Shown here in pieces: positions 1 to 9,183 of a DNA stretch of 64,000 nucleotides. Position numbers and translations under genes: made by a program. Below the pieces are notes generated by a model. It saw nothing but the letters and a program-made list of their open reading frames with translations, searched no databases and had not been told where the DNA came from. The stretch spans positions 62,001-126,000 of the forward strand of contig NZ_FOBB01000012.1 in assembly GCF_900109685.1 (NCBI RefSeq), written 5' to 3'. Within the stretch, counting starts at the first letter, position 1; each line of letters begins with the position of its first letter. The DNA comes from Chitinophaga rupis (lineage in GTDB: Bacteria > Bacteroidota > Bacteroidia > Chitinophagales > Chitinophagaceae).

Positions 1-1477
1 CCTGGAACCCTTCCGTTACGGCGCTACCAGCTTTATTCAAAAATGTGTGCAGGCCATGCATACAGCCCATGGCGCCAATGGCCTGCACCTATACCCACAG
101 GCCTCTTACTGGGACTGGCCCTATACCGCGGATAAAACCACGCCCCGCCTGCTGCAAACAGACCGTGACTGGATCTGGTACCAGGCCTGGGCGCGTTATG
201 CCTGGAACTGCCACCGGGACCGGGCAGCGGAAGACCTTTACTGGAGCGATCTTTTAAATAAAAAATACGGCACACAAGCCGGTAAAGATATACTGGAAGC
301 CTACGAGCAAACCGGCGAAATAGCCCCCAAGCTGTTACGGCGTTTTGGCATTACTAACGGTAACCGGCAAACGCTTACGCTGGGCATGTTCATGAACCAG
401 CTGATCAATCCTAAAAAATGGCGGGTGTGGCCCGACCTGTATGATTCCGACGGGCCGGAAGGAGAAACCCTTCTGCAATATGCAGAGAAGGAATGGCAGC
501 ATGCACCGCATACCGGCGAAACACCTGTGCAGGTAATTAAAGAAGTAGTACAGCACGGGGAGCTGGCAGCAGCCGCCATTGACAGAGCTACTGGCAGTGT
601 ACAGCAAAACCAGGCAGAATTTACCCGGCTGAAAAATGACGTATACTGCTACCGTGCGCTGGCCGGTTATTTTGCTGCCAAAGTGCAGGCTGCCTTATGG
701 GTGCTGCAATACCAGCACAGCCACCAGCTGAGCGATCTGCAAAAAGCGCTGCCCCTGCTGGAACAAAGCGTACAACATTACCGGGAGCTGGCGGCCCTTA
801 CAAAAGATACTTACCTGTATGCCAACAGCATGCAAACCGCGCAAAGAAAAGTGCCTATTGGGGGTGATGACGGGAAGAATAAAACCTGGACCGAGCTGCT
901 GCCTCATTATGAAGCAGAGCTGCAGTATTTTAAACAGCACCTGCAAACTTTGCAGGCAGCGCCATCCGGCACTTCCGCACCGGCTAATACCATGCATTTA
1001 CAAGCGGCTGCCGTTACACTATTAAGCCCGGCTAATGGCCGTTACCAGCCCTTAAGCGGGGCAAGGATATTTTCAGATAAAGACCTGCGCCTGGCAGCTG
1101 CAGCACCTGCGTTAAAAGACCTGCAGGGCATTACCTGCTCCATGCAGCAGCAGCAAACAGCCGGTACTACTTTACAATTCCGCAACCAGCAACCGGTAAA
1201 AGTAGTGGTAGGTTTCTTTGAAAGTAAGGACAAAAGCTTTTTACAGGAGCCGGACCTGGAAACAGACGCCGGCGCTGATAACTACGGGCAGGCAGCCATC
1301 CGCCTGCGGCATGCCATCAGCATACCTTCCCTGCCGCCGGTGAATGTGCATACCTATTATTTTGCAGCAGGTGAGCATACGCTTACACTGGGTAAAGGAG
1401 CCTGTTTGGTATTGGGATTTACGGGAGGCGGCACAGAAGATGCAGCAGAAGGACTGGATTGGCTGTTTGAACGCTGA
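1..1477 (+). CDS. C-terminal part of a probable exported glycoside-hydrolase-like protein (5' end outside window)
   Basis: The reading frame is open from the first bases of the window, so the gene starts upstream and about 490 residues are visible. The first visible part has an aromatic, sugar-enzyme-like character (GLHLYPQASYWDWPYT, then DWIWYQAWARYAWN). It is followed by a long alpha-helical region and a beta-rich C-terminus (VNVHTYYFAAGEHTLTLGKG) that looks like an accessory beta-sandwich. It recalls the helical C-terminal part of alpha-glucuronidase-type enzymes of Bacteroidota, but I cannot assign a GH family without the catalytic domain. The stop codon lies inside a heptad repeat array, and a GntR regulator follows in the same direction. 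Confidence 0.5.
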   Translation, partial: LEPFRYGATSFIQKCVQAMHTAHGANGLHLYPQASYWDWPYTADKTTPRLLQTDRDWIWYQAWARYAWNCHRDRAAEDLYWSDLLNKKYGTQAGKDILEAYEQTGEIAPKLLRRFGITNGNRQTLTLGMFMNQLINPKKWRVWPDLYDSDGPEGETLLQYAEKEWQHAPHTGETPVQVIKEVVQHGELAAAAIDRATGSVQQNQAEFTRLKNDVYCYRALAGYFAAKVQAALWVLQYQHSHQLSDLQKALPLLEQSVQHYRELAALTKDTYLYANSMQTAQRKVPIGGDDGKNKTWTELLPHYEAELQYFKQHLQTLQAAPSGTSAPANTMHLQAAAVTLLSPANGRYQPLSGARIFSDKDLRLAAAAPALKDLQGITCSMQQQQTAGTTLQFRNQQPVKVVVGFFESKDKSFLQEPDLETDAGADNYGQAAIRLRHAISIPSLPPVNVHTYYFAAGEHTLTLGKGACLVLGFTGGGTEDAAEGLDWLFER

Positions 1478-1615
1478 ACGCTTAATGCCGAACGCTAAAC
1501 GCTTAATGCAGCGGATCGGGCATACAGCAGCACACAGGGCCTTCAACATCCGGCAATCAGCGTTCAGCATTCAGCGTTTTGCGTTAAGCGTTTTGCATTA
1601 AGCATTCAGCATTAA
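1469..1615. repeat. Imperfect inverted repeat built from degenerate 7-bp units
   Basis: The left arm (1469-1510) reads as heptads of the type GAACGCT, GAACGCT, TAATGCC, GAACGCT, AAACGCT, TAATGCA. The right arm (1558-1615) is the complementary type: CAGCGTT, CAGCATT, CAGCGTT, TTGCGTT, AAGCGTT, TTGCATT, AAGCATT, CAGCATT. The arms can pair into a long imperfect hairpin with a roughly 45-nt loop. The array overlaps the stop codon of the upstream gene and ends just before the GntR gene. It could serve as a terminator or mRNA-stabilising structure, or be a dispersed palindromic repeat. Confidence 0.7.
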
Positions 1616-1624
1616 TTAACTTAT

Positions 1625-2635
1625 ATGAAATCTATTATTACAGTAGATCACAATTCGGGGGCGCCAAAGTATCAGCAGATCATACAATCTGTTATTAGCG
1701 CTATTGATAACAAGCAGTTAAGGATCGGGGATAAAATACCTTCCGTAAACGAAGTGAGCGACAGCACCGGTATTGCCAAAAAGACCGTGGTACAGGCATT
1801 TGAGCAGCTAAAACAAACCGGTGTAATATCTGCCGTAAAGTATAAAGGTTATTTTGTAGCCAGCGCCAACACTCATTCCAAGCACAATATATTTGTGCTG
1901 TTCAACCACCTGACGGCGTATAAAGAGGATATTTACGAAGGCATAAAAAGCACGCTGGACGGAAAAGGCGTAGTGGATATTTTCTTCCATCACAATAATA
2001 TGGAAGTGTTTAAAACACTGATCGCGCAGAGCGCAGGCAAGTACACGGAGTACATTATTATGCCCATACCTGACAAAGGCATGAAACCCGCGCTCAAAAA
2101 ATTACCGCAGGATAAAATATACATCCTGGATATGGGCTACCAGGACTGGGGCCAGGCCTACCCCTCCGTGTGCCAGCATTTTGAAGCAGATATTTACCAG
2201 GTGTTACAACAGGGCCTGCCTACCATCCGCCGTAAATACAACAAGCTGGTGCTGGTATTGGGCCCGCAATTTTATAACCTGAAACAGATCGAAAAAGGTT
2301 TCCGGCAGTTCTGCCGTGAGTTTGAGCTGGACTTTTCCATTATTTCCCATGCAAAAAACAAACGGCCGGCCCGCGGGGAGCTGTATGTGCTGGTAAATGA
2401 CCAGGACCTGGTGCACCTGGTAAAAAAGACCACCACCTTTGGTTATAAGCTAGGTAAGGATGTGGGCATTATCTCTTACAATGATTTTCCTATGAAAGAG
2501 ATTGTGGGTAATGGCATTACTACTATTTCCAGTGACTTTACAAGAATGGGAATGGATGTGATCAATATGATCTTAAAGAAGAAAAAAGCGCACCTGCAAA
2601 ACCCCTGCAGGCTGGTAGAAAGGTCTTCTTTTTAA
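1625..2635 (+). CDS. GntR-family transcriptional regulator with LacI-like sensor domain
   Basis: The protein has 336 residues. Residues 1-75 form a winged helix of GntR type (YQQIIQSVISAIDNKQLRIG, then IPSVNEVSDSTGIAKKTVVQAFEQLKQTGVI split over the recognition helix). From about residue 85 on, the protein resembles a periplasmic-binding-protein/LacI sugar-sensor fold rather than the usual FCD or UTRA domain. This GntR-plus-PBP architecture is common in Bacteroidota regulators of sugar use. It lies about 150 bp downstream of a carbohydrate-enzyme gene in the same direction, so a sugar-responsive role for the upstream cluster is likely but inferred. Confidence 0.85.
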   Translation: MKSIITVDHNSGAPKYQQIIQSVISAIDNKQLRIGDKIPSVNEVSDSTGIAKKTVVQAFEQLKQTGVISAVKYKGYFVASANTHSKHNIFVLFNHLTAYKEDIYEGIKSTLDGKGVVDIFFHHNNMEVFKTLIAQSAGKYTEYIIMPIPDKGMKPALKKLPQDKIYILDMGYQDWGQAYPSVCQHFEADIYQVLQQGLPTIRRKYNKLVLVLGPQFYNLKQIEKGFRQFCREFELDFSIISHAKNKRPARGELYVLVNDQDLVHLVKKTTTFGYKLGKDVGIISYNDFPMKEIVGNGITTISSDFTRMGMDVINMILKKKKAHLQNPCRLVERSSF

Positions 2636-2641
2636 GCAGGT

Positions 2642-3967
2642 TTATACATAAGAGCCTGGGAGCTGAATACTTACGGTAGTTCCCTTATCTACAGCGCTGG
2701 AGAGCTGCAGCCGCCCATCGTTGATCCTTACCAGCTCTTTTACCACCAGCAATCCCAAACCGGCTCCATGCTCATTATCTGTACCCCGGCGGGTAAAATG
2801 CCGTTCCAGGTCAAACAGGCGGGCCTGGGTAGCAGGATCCATCCCTATACCGGTATCGGTTACACGAATATGTACGGTTTCTTTTTCGGTGGCAGCAGCT
2901 ATGGTAATATTGCCGCCGCCATGTGTGAATTTAATAGCATTGGAGAGTACGTTGCGCAGCAGGATGGCCAGGTGATCCGGGTCAGCATACACCAGCGTAT
3001 CCCTGGGTACCTGCTGGTGAAAGGCCAGGGCTTTCTCCTCCATCTGCGATCCCATTTTTTGCTGCAGTTGTGCAATGGCTTCCTGCACATCGCAGTACTG
3101 GGGGTAAGCCATAGTGCCTTTTAACTGTATATGCGACCAGCGCAGGGTATTATCTAAGCTCAGCAGCACGTTATCCAAACTGTTACGTGCCCGGCCCGCA
3201 AACTCGTTGAACAGGGGCGCAGCCATATCCGCATCCAGGCTTAAGAGGGAGCGCATAGCAGCCAGAGGCTCCCGCAGGTCATGCGAAAGAATGGAAAGTA
3301 TTTTTTCCTTGGATTTGTTCAGGTTCTCCAAACGCATGGCTTTATCTTCATTCTGCCGGTTCAGTCCTTCCATCTGCTGCCGGTAGCGCTGCTGCTCATA
3401 CTTATTGTATAATAGCACTACCATCATCATCACAAACAAAGAGGTCACGCTAATGATATCGCGGGAAGGGGGCAAAGCCTCTATTAACGGCTGGTGATGG
3501 CTGTTATAAATATGGGTGAAGATGAATATGAACATATCCAGCAGCGCCATTACAACTATTAACCACCAGGAATCCAGCAGCATTATGATCACAGCTATAT
3601 TTAATAACAGCAGCAGCTCTGTATTATTATGATAGGCCAGTGAAATAAAGCTGAAGAACAGGGCAATAGTTGTGATAGCCGTAAACCGGGCAGGCTGGAA
3701 CAGCTGGCGTTGCTGTAGCATGAAAATGCCCGCTATCACCAGGGATAACAACAGGTAGCAGCAGACTAACCACAGATGTGCCGTTACCAGGTTCAGCACC
3801 AATAACGCTGCTACTATTACAGCGCCCAGCAGCGCCCCTGCATTCAGGGACCTTATTTTCTTTTGCTCTTCGAACGGATGATCAGGCCTGATTCCAATAT
3901 TAACTACGCTATGAATGAACGGATACATGGAAGATGCGAAACTATAGCATTTTGCCCGTATTTTCAT
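2642..3967 (-). CDS. Membrane-bound sensor histidine kinase
   Basis: About 441 residues from the first ATG; a GTG five codons upstream would also be in frame. The N-terminal half holds about five to six hydrophobic segments, followed by a short coiled-coil (QQRYRQQMEGLNRQNEDKAM). The dimerisation box has the phosphoacceptor in SHDLREPLAAMRSL. The C-terminal ATPase domain shows the N box (NVLSNAIKFTHGG), G1 box (VTDTGIGM) and G2 box (GAGLGLLVVKELV). There is no fused receiver and no adjacent response regulator, so its partner is elsewhere. The signal is unknown; the membrane region does not match a sensor I recognise. It is convergent with the GntR gene, with only 6 bp between the stops. Confidence 0.9.
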   Translation of the reverse strand: MKIRAKCYSFASSMYPFIHSVVNIGIRPDHPFEEQKKIRSLNAGALLGAVIVAALLVLNLVTAHLWLVCCYLLLSLVIAGIFMLQQRQLFQPARFTAITTIALFFSFISLAYHNNTELLLLLNIAVIIMLLDSWWLIVVMALLDMFIFIFTHIYNSHHQPLIEALPPSRDIISVTSLFVMMMVVLLYNKYEQQRYRQQMEGLNRQNEDKAMRLENLNKSKEKILSILSHDLREPLAAMRSLLSLDADMAAPLFNEFAGRARNSLDNVLLSLDNTLRWSHIQLKGTMAYPQYCDVQEAIAQLQQKMGSQMEEKALAFHQQVPRDTLVYADPDHLAILLRNVLSNAIKFTHGGGNITIAAATEKETVHIRVTDTGIGMDPATQARLFDLERHFTRRGTDNEHGAGLGLLVVKELVRINDGRLQLSSAVDKGTTVSIQLPGSYV

Positions 3968-4083
3968 TACGTTTAGCAGCACTAAACATGTGGCTGCTCC
4001 CCTACGCAGGCTGGATAAGCACCCATCCTAAAAAAACTGAGGGCGATTAACCAATGCTTAACAAATAGCAGGTTTCCACACAG

Positions 4084-4180
4084 TATCTTTAAAGTCAAGA
4101 ATTTATTAGACATAGCAGGTATTCTTACCACGCTAATTTTTAAAAAGGACTCCTCTGGGCAAAGCGGAGTCCTTTTTTTA
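4084..4180 (+). ncRNA. Orphan promoter-terminator unit (possible short RNA)
   Basis: A TATCTTTA box at 4084-4091 resembles the Bacteroidota -7 element TAnnTTTG. About 55 nt further on lies a strong hairpin: GGACTCC at 4147-4153 pairs with GGAGTCC at 4166-4172, followed by a run of seven T. No open reading frame of note lies between them, and no + strand gene lies upstream that the terminator could serve. A short transcript of about 80 nt is an inference. A T run on the other side of the hairpin means it could terminate in both directions. Confidence 0.4.
4145..4180 (+). terminator. Rho-independent terminator
   Basis: A 7-bp perfect GC-rich stem (GGACTCC/GGAGTCC) with a 12-nt loop, followed by TTTTTTT. 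It stands between two divergently transcribed genes, so it does not end either of them. Confidence 0.8.
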
Positions 4181-4231
4181 TCCTGTTCATTTCTCCTTCC
4201 CCCTCTACCGGCAAATTCTTAACTTCACAGC

Positions 4232-5086
4232 ATGGACGCCGATATCCATACCCGTTACCATTCCGACTTTTATCGCGTGCTGGACTTTAAATGCCGGTGC
4301 ACGGATTGCCGTACTTCCAAGCCGGAGTATGCAGAAAGCTTTTGCATCAGCTTTGTGCGCAAAGGCAATTTCCTGTACAATGTATTCCGGCATTCTATGG
4401 ACTCTTATACCGGCTGCGTGATCATTACCAAACCCGGTTATGAACGTACTATTACACATACGCATGCCATACCCGATGAATGTACCATCTTTGAATTTAC
4501 ACACAGCTTTCACCAGGAGCTGACTCAACGTTACGGACATACGAAGTTCTTCCGGGATAATGACCTGCACTCTACCCTGCTGCGCACCAATACGGAAACA
4601 GAGTTCCTGCATTTTCACATCAGCCAGTTAGTGGGCTTACGTTCCGGCAGCAAGCTGCAGATAGACCAGCTGGTACTGCAAATGACGGATAAGGTGTTAG
4701 GCTCCGTTACGGACTATGCACCGGATACCCGCATTAACAGCCGGTTAAAGAAGAATCATCTTACCACCATAGAGCGGGCTAAGGAATACATTACCACGCA
4801 TTTTACACAGGATATCTCCCTTTTTGAAATTGCGGCGTATTGTTATGTAAGCCCCTTTCACTTCAGCCGTATTTTTAAAACCTTTACTTCCTGCTCACCG
4901 CATCAATACCTGCTATCCATCCGTTTGCAGCATGCGGCCCTGCTGCTGCGCAATACCATGCAAACCGTGGCGGATGTTGCCTTTAGCTCCGGCTTTAACA
5001 GTATTGAACATTTTACAGCGGCCTTCCGCCAGCAATATCAATGTCCTCCCGCGGCCTTCCGCACCGGTACCCCCAGCTTCCGTTAA
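4232..5086 (+). CDS. AraC-family transcriptional regulator
   Basis: 284 residues. The N-terminal part resembles a small cupin-like sensor region with several Cys and His (CRCTDCRTSKPEYAE). The last 100 residues form the double helix-turn-helix DNA-binding domain, with ISLFEIAAYCYVSPFHFSRIFK as first HTH (split here by the usual turn) and TVADVAFSSGFNSIEHFTAAFR as second. It precedes a DinB-like gene by 67 bp in the same direction, and the two may be co-transcribed. The inducer is unknown. Confidence 0.88.
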   Translation: MDADIHTRYHSDFYRVLDFKCRCTDCRTSKPEYAESFCISFVRKGNFLYNVFRHSMDSYTGCVIITKPGYERTITHTHAIPDECTIFEFTHSFHQELTQRYGHTKFFRDNDLHSTLLRTNTETEFLHFHISQLVGLRSGSKLQIDQLVLQMTDKVLGSVTDYAPDTRINSRLKKNHLTTIERAKEYITTHFTQDISLFEIAAYCYVSPFHFSRIFKTFTSCSPHQYLLSIRLQHAALLLRNTMQTVADVAFSSGFNSIEHFTAAFRQQYQCPPAAFRTGTPSFR

Positions 5087-5153
5087 AAGAGCAAGATTCC
5101 TTAAGTGTTTGCCTGATGCTACCAATAGCTTTGCTGCATAAAATCTATGTTTT

Positions 5154-5561
5154 ATGAAAGCGCAATTATTAGCTACACTGGAAAATTCAAAACAGTACAC
5201 TTTAAACGTTGCCGGTAAAATGCCGGAGCGCGGTTATTCCTTTAAGCCTGTAGAAACGGTTTGGAGTTTTGGCGAGCTGTTACACCACATTGCCTACGGC
5301 ATACAATGGTGGCAGGAGAATTATATAATAGGCAATGAAATTGCCTGGGCGCCACCGGCCGCTGTGGTAAAGAAAAAGGAGCTGCACAGCTACCTGGAGC
5401 AGGCATATGATGAGCTGAAAACTACGGTGGATAGCAGCAAACTAACGGAGGATGCTGTTAAAGGCTTTCATGCCACGCTGGATCATATTACCCATCATCG
5501 CGGGCAGGCAGTAACGTATTTGCGCTGCCAGGGAATTGAGCCACCGGAATACGGGTATTAA
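5154..5561 (+). CDS. DinB-like four-helix metalloprotein
   Basis: 135 residues, the usual length for short DinB/YfiT-like proteins. It shows the three spaced histidines of the family: HHIAYGIQWW in helix 2 and DHITHHRGQAVTYLR near the C-terminus. These usually bind a divalent metal. Members act as thiol-dependent transferases or are of unknown function, so no specific reaction is claimed. The stop overlaps the stop of the convergent FkbM gene by 4 bp. Confidence 0.8.
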   Translation: MKAQLLATLENSKQYTLNVAGKMPERGYSFKPVETVWSFGELLHHIAYGIQWWQENYIIGNEIAWAPPAAVVKKKELHSYLEQAYDELKTTVDSSKLTEDAVKGFHATLDHITHHRGQAVTYLRCQGIEPPEYGY

Positions 5562-6415
5562 GCACTAGCTACCGCTGCAGCTTTAGACGCGAGCGGGATG
5601 TGTGCCGGCTTACATGCGGATATAATGATGCCATGTTGGTAGAGCACAAATCCCGCCGCTCTTAAGCGTTTACGAATGACATCTAATTTTCTTTCATATT
5701 CTGATACCTCATGAAACTCAAAAACAATATTCCGGGTAATACTCAGCAGGGCATCTGATACCTCCGGCAGCAGATCATACTCGCCTCCTTCACAATCAAT
5801 TTTTAAAAGGTCCAGCTGATGAAGGTGATGCGCTTGATATAATTCTTCCAGTGAAATGCTTTGTACGCTTCTACGCTCGCATCCTTCATACCAATAGGAG
5901 GAAACATGCATTTCACCATTATCCAGCGACTGTACATTCAGCACTAACTCACCGGACCTGCCTGCTGCTTTATTTATTGGCTCAATAACATGTTCAAAAT
6001 GGTTCAATGCAATGTTCTCACACAACACCTCATAATTCTCAATAGTAGGCTCGTAAACAATTACTCTTGCAGGGTTAAGGTACTTGGCGCAGTAAATAGA
6101 AAAGTCTCCGATGTAACCTCCAATATCAACAATAACAGGCTTTTCCGGAAGTACACAATAACGTAAATAAGGTTTTTCAATAAATATCTCCCGCACAATT
6201 CGCGCATCCCATATATTCTGCCGGATGCTGATCTTTAACCCTCCCCTGGTGTGCAGGATAATACGTTCATTCCCTCTGCTGTTAAGCGCCTGCCGGTATT
6301 GAGAGTAGTTCTTAAAAAGCTGCCATTCGCATAGTTGGTAGTACCTGTTTCTTCCAAACGCATAGATGGTTGTGGCAAAAGGGATCCTTTTGATGAGTTT
6401 CTTAAATAAAGACAT
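5558..6415 (-). CDS. FkbM-family methyltransferase
   Basis: 285 residues. The Rossmann-fold SAM-binding region begins with VIVDIGGYIGDFSIYCAK (motif I) and continues with RVIVYEPTIENYEVLCENIALN (acidic residue binding the ribose) and LDLLKIDCEGGEYDLL, the signature of the FkbM family. FkbM proteins methylate hydroxyl groups on glycans or secondary metabolites, but the acceptor here cannot be read from context. There is no polysaccharide cluster beside it. Its promoter lies in the 6416-6657 intergenic region, shared with the divergent glycosidase. Confidence 0.88.
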   Translation of the reverse strand: MSLFKKLIKRIPFATTIYAFGRNRYYQLCEWQLFKNYSQYRQALNSRGNERIILHTRGGLKISIRQNIWDARIVREIFIEKPYLRYCVLPEKPVIVDIGGYIGDFSIYCAKYLNPARVIVYEPTIENYEVLCENIALNHFEHVIEPINKAAGRSGELVLNVQSLDNGEMHVSSYWYEGCERRSVQSISLEELYQAHHLHQLDLLKIDCEGGEYDLLPEVSDALLSITRNIVFEFHEVSEYERKLDVIRKRLRAAGFVLYQHGIIISACKPAHIPLASKAAAVASA

Positions 6416-6657
6416 AGTTTGGTTATTAGGAGGTAAGCAATAATCAATTCATCGGGATGATCAGGGCCGTGGTTATTATAGCCATGTCTTAGCGGGCTTA
6501 ACGTATACTTTCAACAATCTAATTAAATAATCTGATAACACCAATAGGATTTTAAGCACTGCCAATACTAACAATACCTATGGCAAACCAGCCCGGAGTA
6601 CAATACCGTATAATTTACTTATTTTGTTATTATTACTACCCTAAACCATTAACCCTT

Positions 6658-8010
6658 ATGCTGCGTTCCACGTTCACTGCCTGTATCTGCTGCTGTGCCC
6701 TTTCCCTATTTGGCCAGATAAGCATTAGCGATAACCACCGTTACCTGCTGCGCGATGGTAAACCCTTTTTCTGGCTGGGCGATACTGCCTGGGAGCTGTT
6801 TCACCGCCTGAACCGGGAACAGGCCGACCAATACCTGCAACACCGCGCCAGCCAGGGATTTACGGTGATACAGGCTGTTATACTTGCAGAATTTGACGGC
6901 CTGCATACACCCAATGCTTACGGGAACCTGCCGCTGCAAAAAGACGATCCCACCAAACCGGAGGAGGCCTATTTTAAACATGTAGACTACATCATTGACA
7001 AAGCCGCATCCAATGACCTGGTAATAGGGCTGCTGCCCACCTGGGGCGATAAAGTGTGGAAATCATCCTGGGGAAAAGGGCCGGAGATCTTTACCCCGCA
7101 AAATGCCAGGGTGTATGGAAAGTGGTTGGGAAAACGGTACCGTACCCGGAAAAACATTGTCTGGATCCTGGGCGGCGACCGTATACCACAAAATGACCTT
7201 CAGCTCAGCATCTGGCGGCAAATGGCAGCCGGTATCCAGGAAGGGCTGGGCAAAAAGAATAAGGCGGTCATCACCTTTCATACCCAGCCCAATGCATTAG
7301 GCTCTGCGGAATGGTTCCATAAAGATGCCTGGCTAAGCTTTAACATGTTCCAGAATGGCCATTGCCGCAATACGCCTGTTTATGATAAGATACAGGCGGC
7401 CTACAACCTAACACCTGTAAAACCTGTGCTGGATGGAGAGCCCATTTATGAAGACCATCCCGTATGCTTTAATGCAAAAGAGCTGGGTACTTCCAGCGCA
7501 TATGATGTAAGGAGCTATGCCTACCTGGACCTTTTTGCCGGCGCCTTTGGGCATACTTACGGCTGCCATGATATCTGGCAGTTCTACTCCACCAGCTATG
7601 AAGCGGTGAACAACCCGCATGTACTGTGGCAGCAGGCTATGGACCTGCCCGGGGCCGGCCAAATGCAATTTGTGCGTAAGCTCATGGAAGCTAATCCCAT
7701 GTTGGAACGGGTACCCGATCAATCACTGATCCTGGAAAATAACCTTACGCCGGCCGAACGTGTACAGGCCACACGCGGTAAAGACTACCTGTACGTGTAC
7801 ACGGTATCCGGACAGCCTTTTACAATAGTGCTGGGAAAAATAAGCGGCGCCCGGCTGCAGGCAGGCTGGTACAATCCCCGTAATGGCGAGCTTAAACGTA
7901 TTGGCCAGGTGGAAAACCAGGGGCAGCAAAAGTTTACACCGCCCGGCACGGGGTATGGACAGGATTGGATCCTGATATTGCAGGATGCGGCCAGGGAATT
8001 AAAGCTCTGA
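6658..8010 (+). CDS. Exported DUF4038 glycoside hydrolase (GH140-like)
   Basis: 451 residues from the ATG at 6658. The frame stays open 26 codons further upstream, but only this start puts a Cys-rich signal peptide (FTACICCCALSLFGQ) at the N-terminus. The catalytic region has the DUF4038 hallmarks: GKPFFWLGDTAWELFHRL, then IVWILGGDR (D174) and LDGEPIYE (E261), the likely catalytic acid pair by analogy with GH140 apiosidase. The last ~90 residues form a beta-sandwich of the type annotated as putative collagen-binding domain. Expected role: periplasmic or outer-membrane hydrolysis of a pectin-like side chain; the substrate is inferred only from family. Confidence 0.85.
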   Translation: MLRSTFTACICCCALSLFGQISISDNHRYLLRDGKPFFWLGDTAWELFHRLNREQADQYLQHRASQGFTVIQAVILAEFDGLHTPNAYGNLPLQKDDPTKPEEAYFKHVDYIIDKAASNDLVIGLLPTWGDKVWKSSWGKGPEIFTPQNARVYGKWLGKRYRTRKNIVWILGGDRIPQNDLQLSIWRQMAAGIQEGLGKKNKAVITFHTQPNALGSAEWFHKDAWLSFNMFQNGHCRNTPVYDKIQAAYNLTPVKPVLDGEPIYEDHPVCFNAKELGTSSAYDVRSYAYLDLFAGAFGHTYGCHDIWQFYSTSYEAVNNPHVLWQQAMDLPGAGQMQFVRKLMEANPMLERVPDQSLILENNLTPAERVQATRGKDYLYVYTVSGQPFTIVLGKISGARLQAGWYNPRNGELKRIGQVENQGQQKFTPPGTGYGQDWILILQDAARELKL

Positions 8011-8232
8011 TAGCTTCTATAAGCGGATAGAAAATTAATAAGGATTGTCAGGCGCAACAGGTCAAATGATGGCGGCAACTCTACAAGGACAGGTTACGGG
8101 ATCAGATCTTAAAAGTGCTATCAGGGATGTTGCCATCCAGGCTGACAAATAGAAAATATCCGGCTATGGGGCGTGAAAGGCCACCGGAAAACGCAGCATT
8201 CTGCTTTAAAATTTGAAAAGGCGCGCTGTTAC

Positions 8233-8685
8233 TTACCCATTGATCACAAACTGTGACATAGGTGGATAGTAAAGCATCCTTTTCCAGTCAATCGCAAAGA
8301 TCTTTTCCAGCACATCTTTCAGATCTGCCAGGGAGGAAGGTTTCCTGGCATACAGGTTAGTGCCTTCACGGTAACAGAATTCAATGGTTCGCAGATCACT
8401 CAGGGAAGAATATACGATAATAGGAAGCGAATCAAACTTCTTATTGGCACGGATCTCCTTTATACACTGATGCCCATCCTTACAGGGCATCAACAGGTCC
8501 AGGAATAACAGGTCCGGATGCTTTTCATCCAGTAACCTCATCAGGATGTCACCATTTTCCGCTCTTGTTAATACCACCTTAACTGTTGTCAGGTCATTAA
8601 TTGCCAAAGAAAAAATCAAGTAATCGTCGTCGTCATCCTCAGCCATTAATACATGTGTCAGCTCTTGATTAACATTCGTCGTCAT
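8233..8685 (-). CDS. Single-domain response regulator (receiver only)
   Basis: 150 residues with nothing beyond the receiver fold. Catalytic features are present: the acidic cluster EDDDDD near residue 17, the phospho-acceptor Asp in LLFLDLLMP, the conserved Ser in VYSS, and Lys in ARKPSS. Stand-alone receivers of this kind in Bacteroidota usually relay phosphate from orphan hybrid kinases; no kinase is adjacent. The gene stands alone between the glycosidase and an AraC gene facing the other way. Confidence 0.9.
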   Translation of the reverse strand: MTTNVNQELTHVLMAEDDDDDYLIFSLAINDLTTVKVVLTRAENGDILMRLLDEKHPDLLFLDLLMPCKDGHQCIKEIRANKKFDSLPIIVYSSLSDLRTIEFCYREGTNLYARKPSSLADLKDVLEKIFAIDWKRMLYYPPMSQFVING

Positions 8686-9183
8686 AATAATCTTTATCTT
8701 TTTGGAAGAAAAAATCCCCCTTTTTTAACTGCAAATAAAGGAATTATCAAATAACAATTAAAATAGATTTAGATGCATTCGTTCCCAACAGCACAGTACT
8801 TTTACATCATTGTAGCCTCTTAAATGCATGCCGCTCAAAAATCATACTAAAAACACCGCATTAAACATAATGTTTATGTTTCATCTGTCGTAAAGCCTAT
8901 CCTGATATGCCCCTCTTGTAACGGCCATAGTGCTAAAGATAAGTTATCAACCAGATATGTATCCTCCTCTGACTGTAATTTTCAGCCCCGTTAAGCCGGC
9001 TTAATTATATCATATATTCATAGGTGATGCTGCGAACTGCGTAATAAAATGCTCAATCTGACGCGTGGAGGTACCGGTCATCTATGCTCCGTCCCTTAAT
9101 ATAATAGTTTGCGTTAGTGCCATGAGTCTCAGGAAGATATAGAAGGCGCGGGATTTATAACCTAAAATCCCTAATTTTATTAC
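8686..9183. other. Intergenic region of about 500 bp, no gene recognised
   Basis: It separates the divergent receiver gene and AraC gene and so must hold both promoters. A purine-rich stretch and T run lie at 8703-8727. A short - strand frame near 9010-9090 reads as about 23 residues (MTGTSTRQIEHFITQF...); I cannot connect it to a family. No convincing hairpin or repeat was seen. Confidence 0.5.

Noticed and set aside
9010-9090. Short - strand frame MTGTSTRQIEHFITQF, possible transposase debris
   Set aside because: Only about 23 residues, with no inverted repeats, target duplication or second fragment nearby; too little to support a mobile element.
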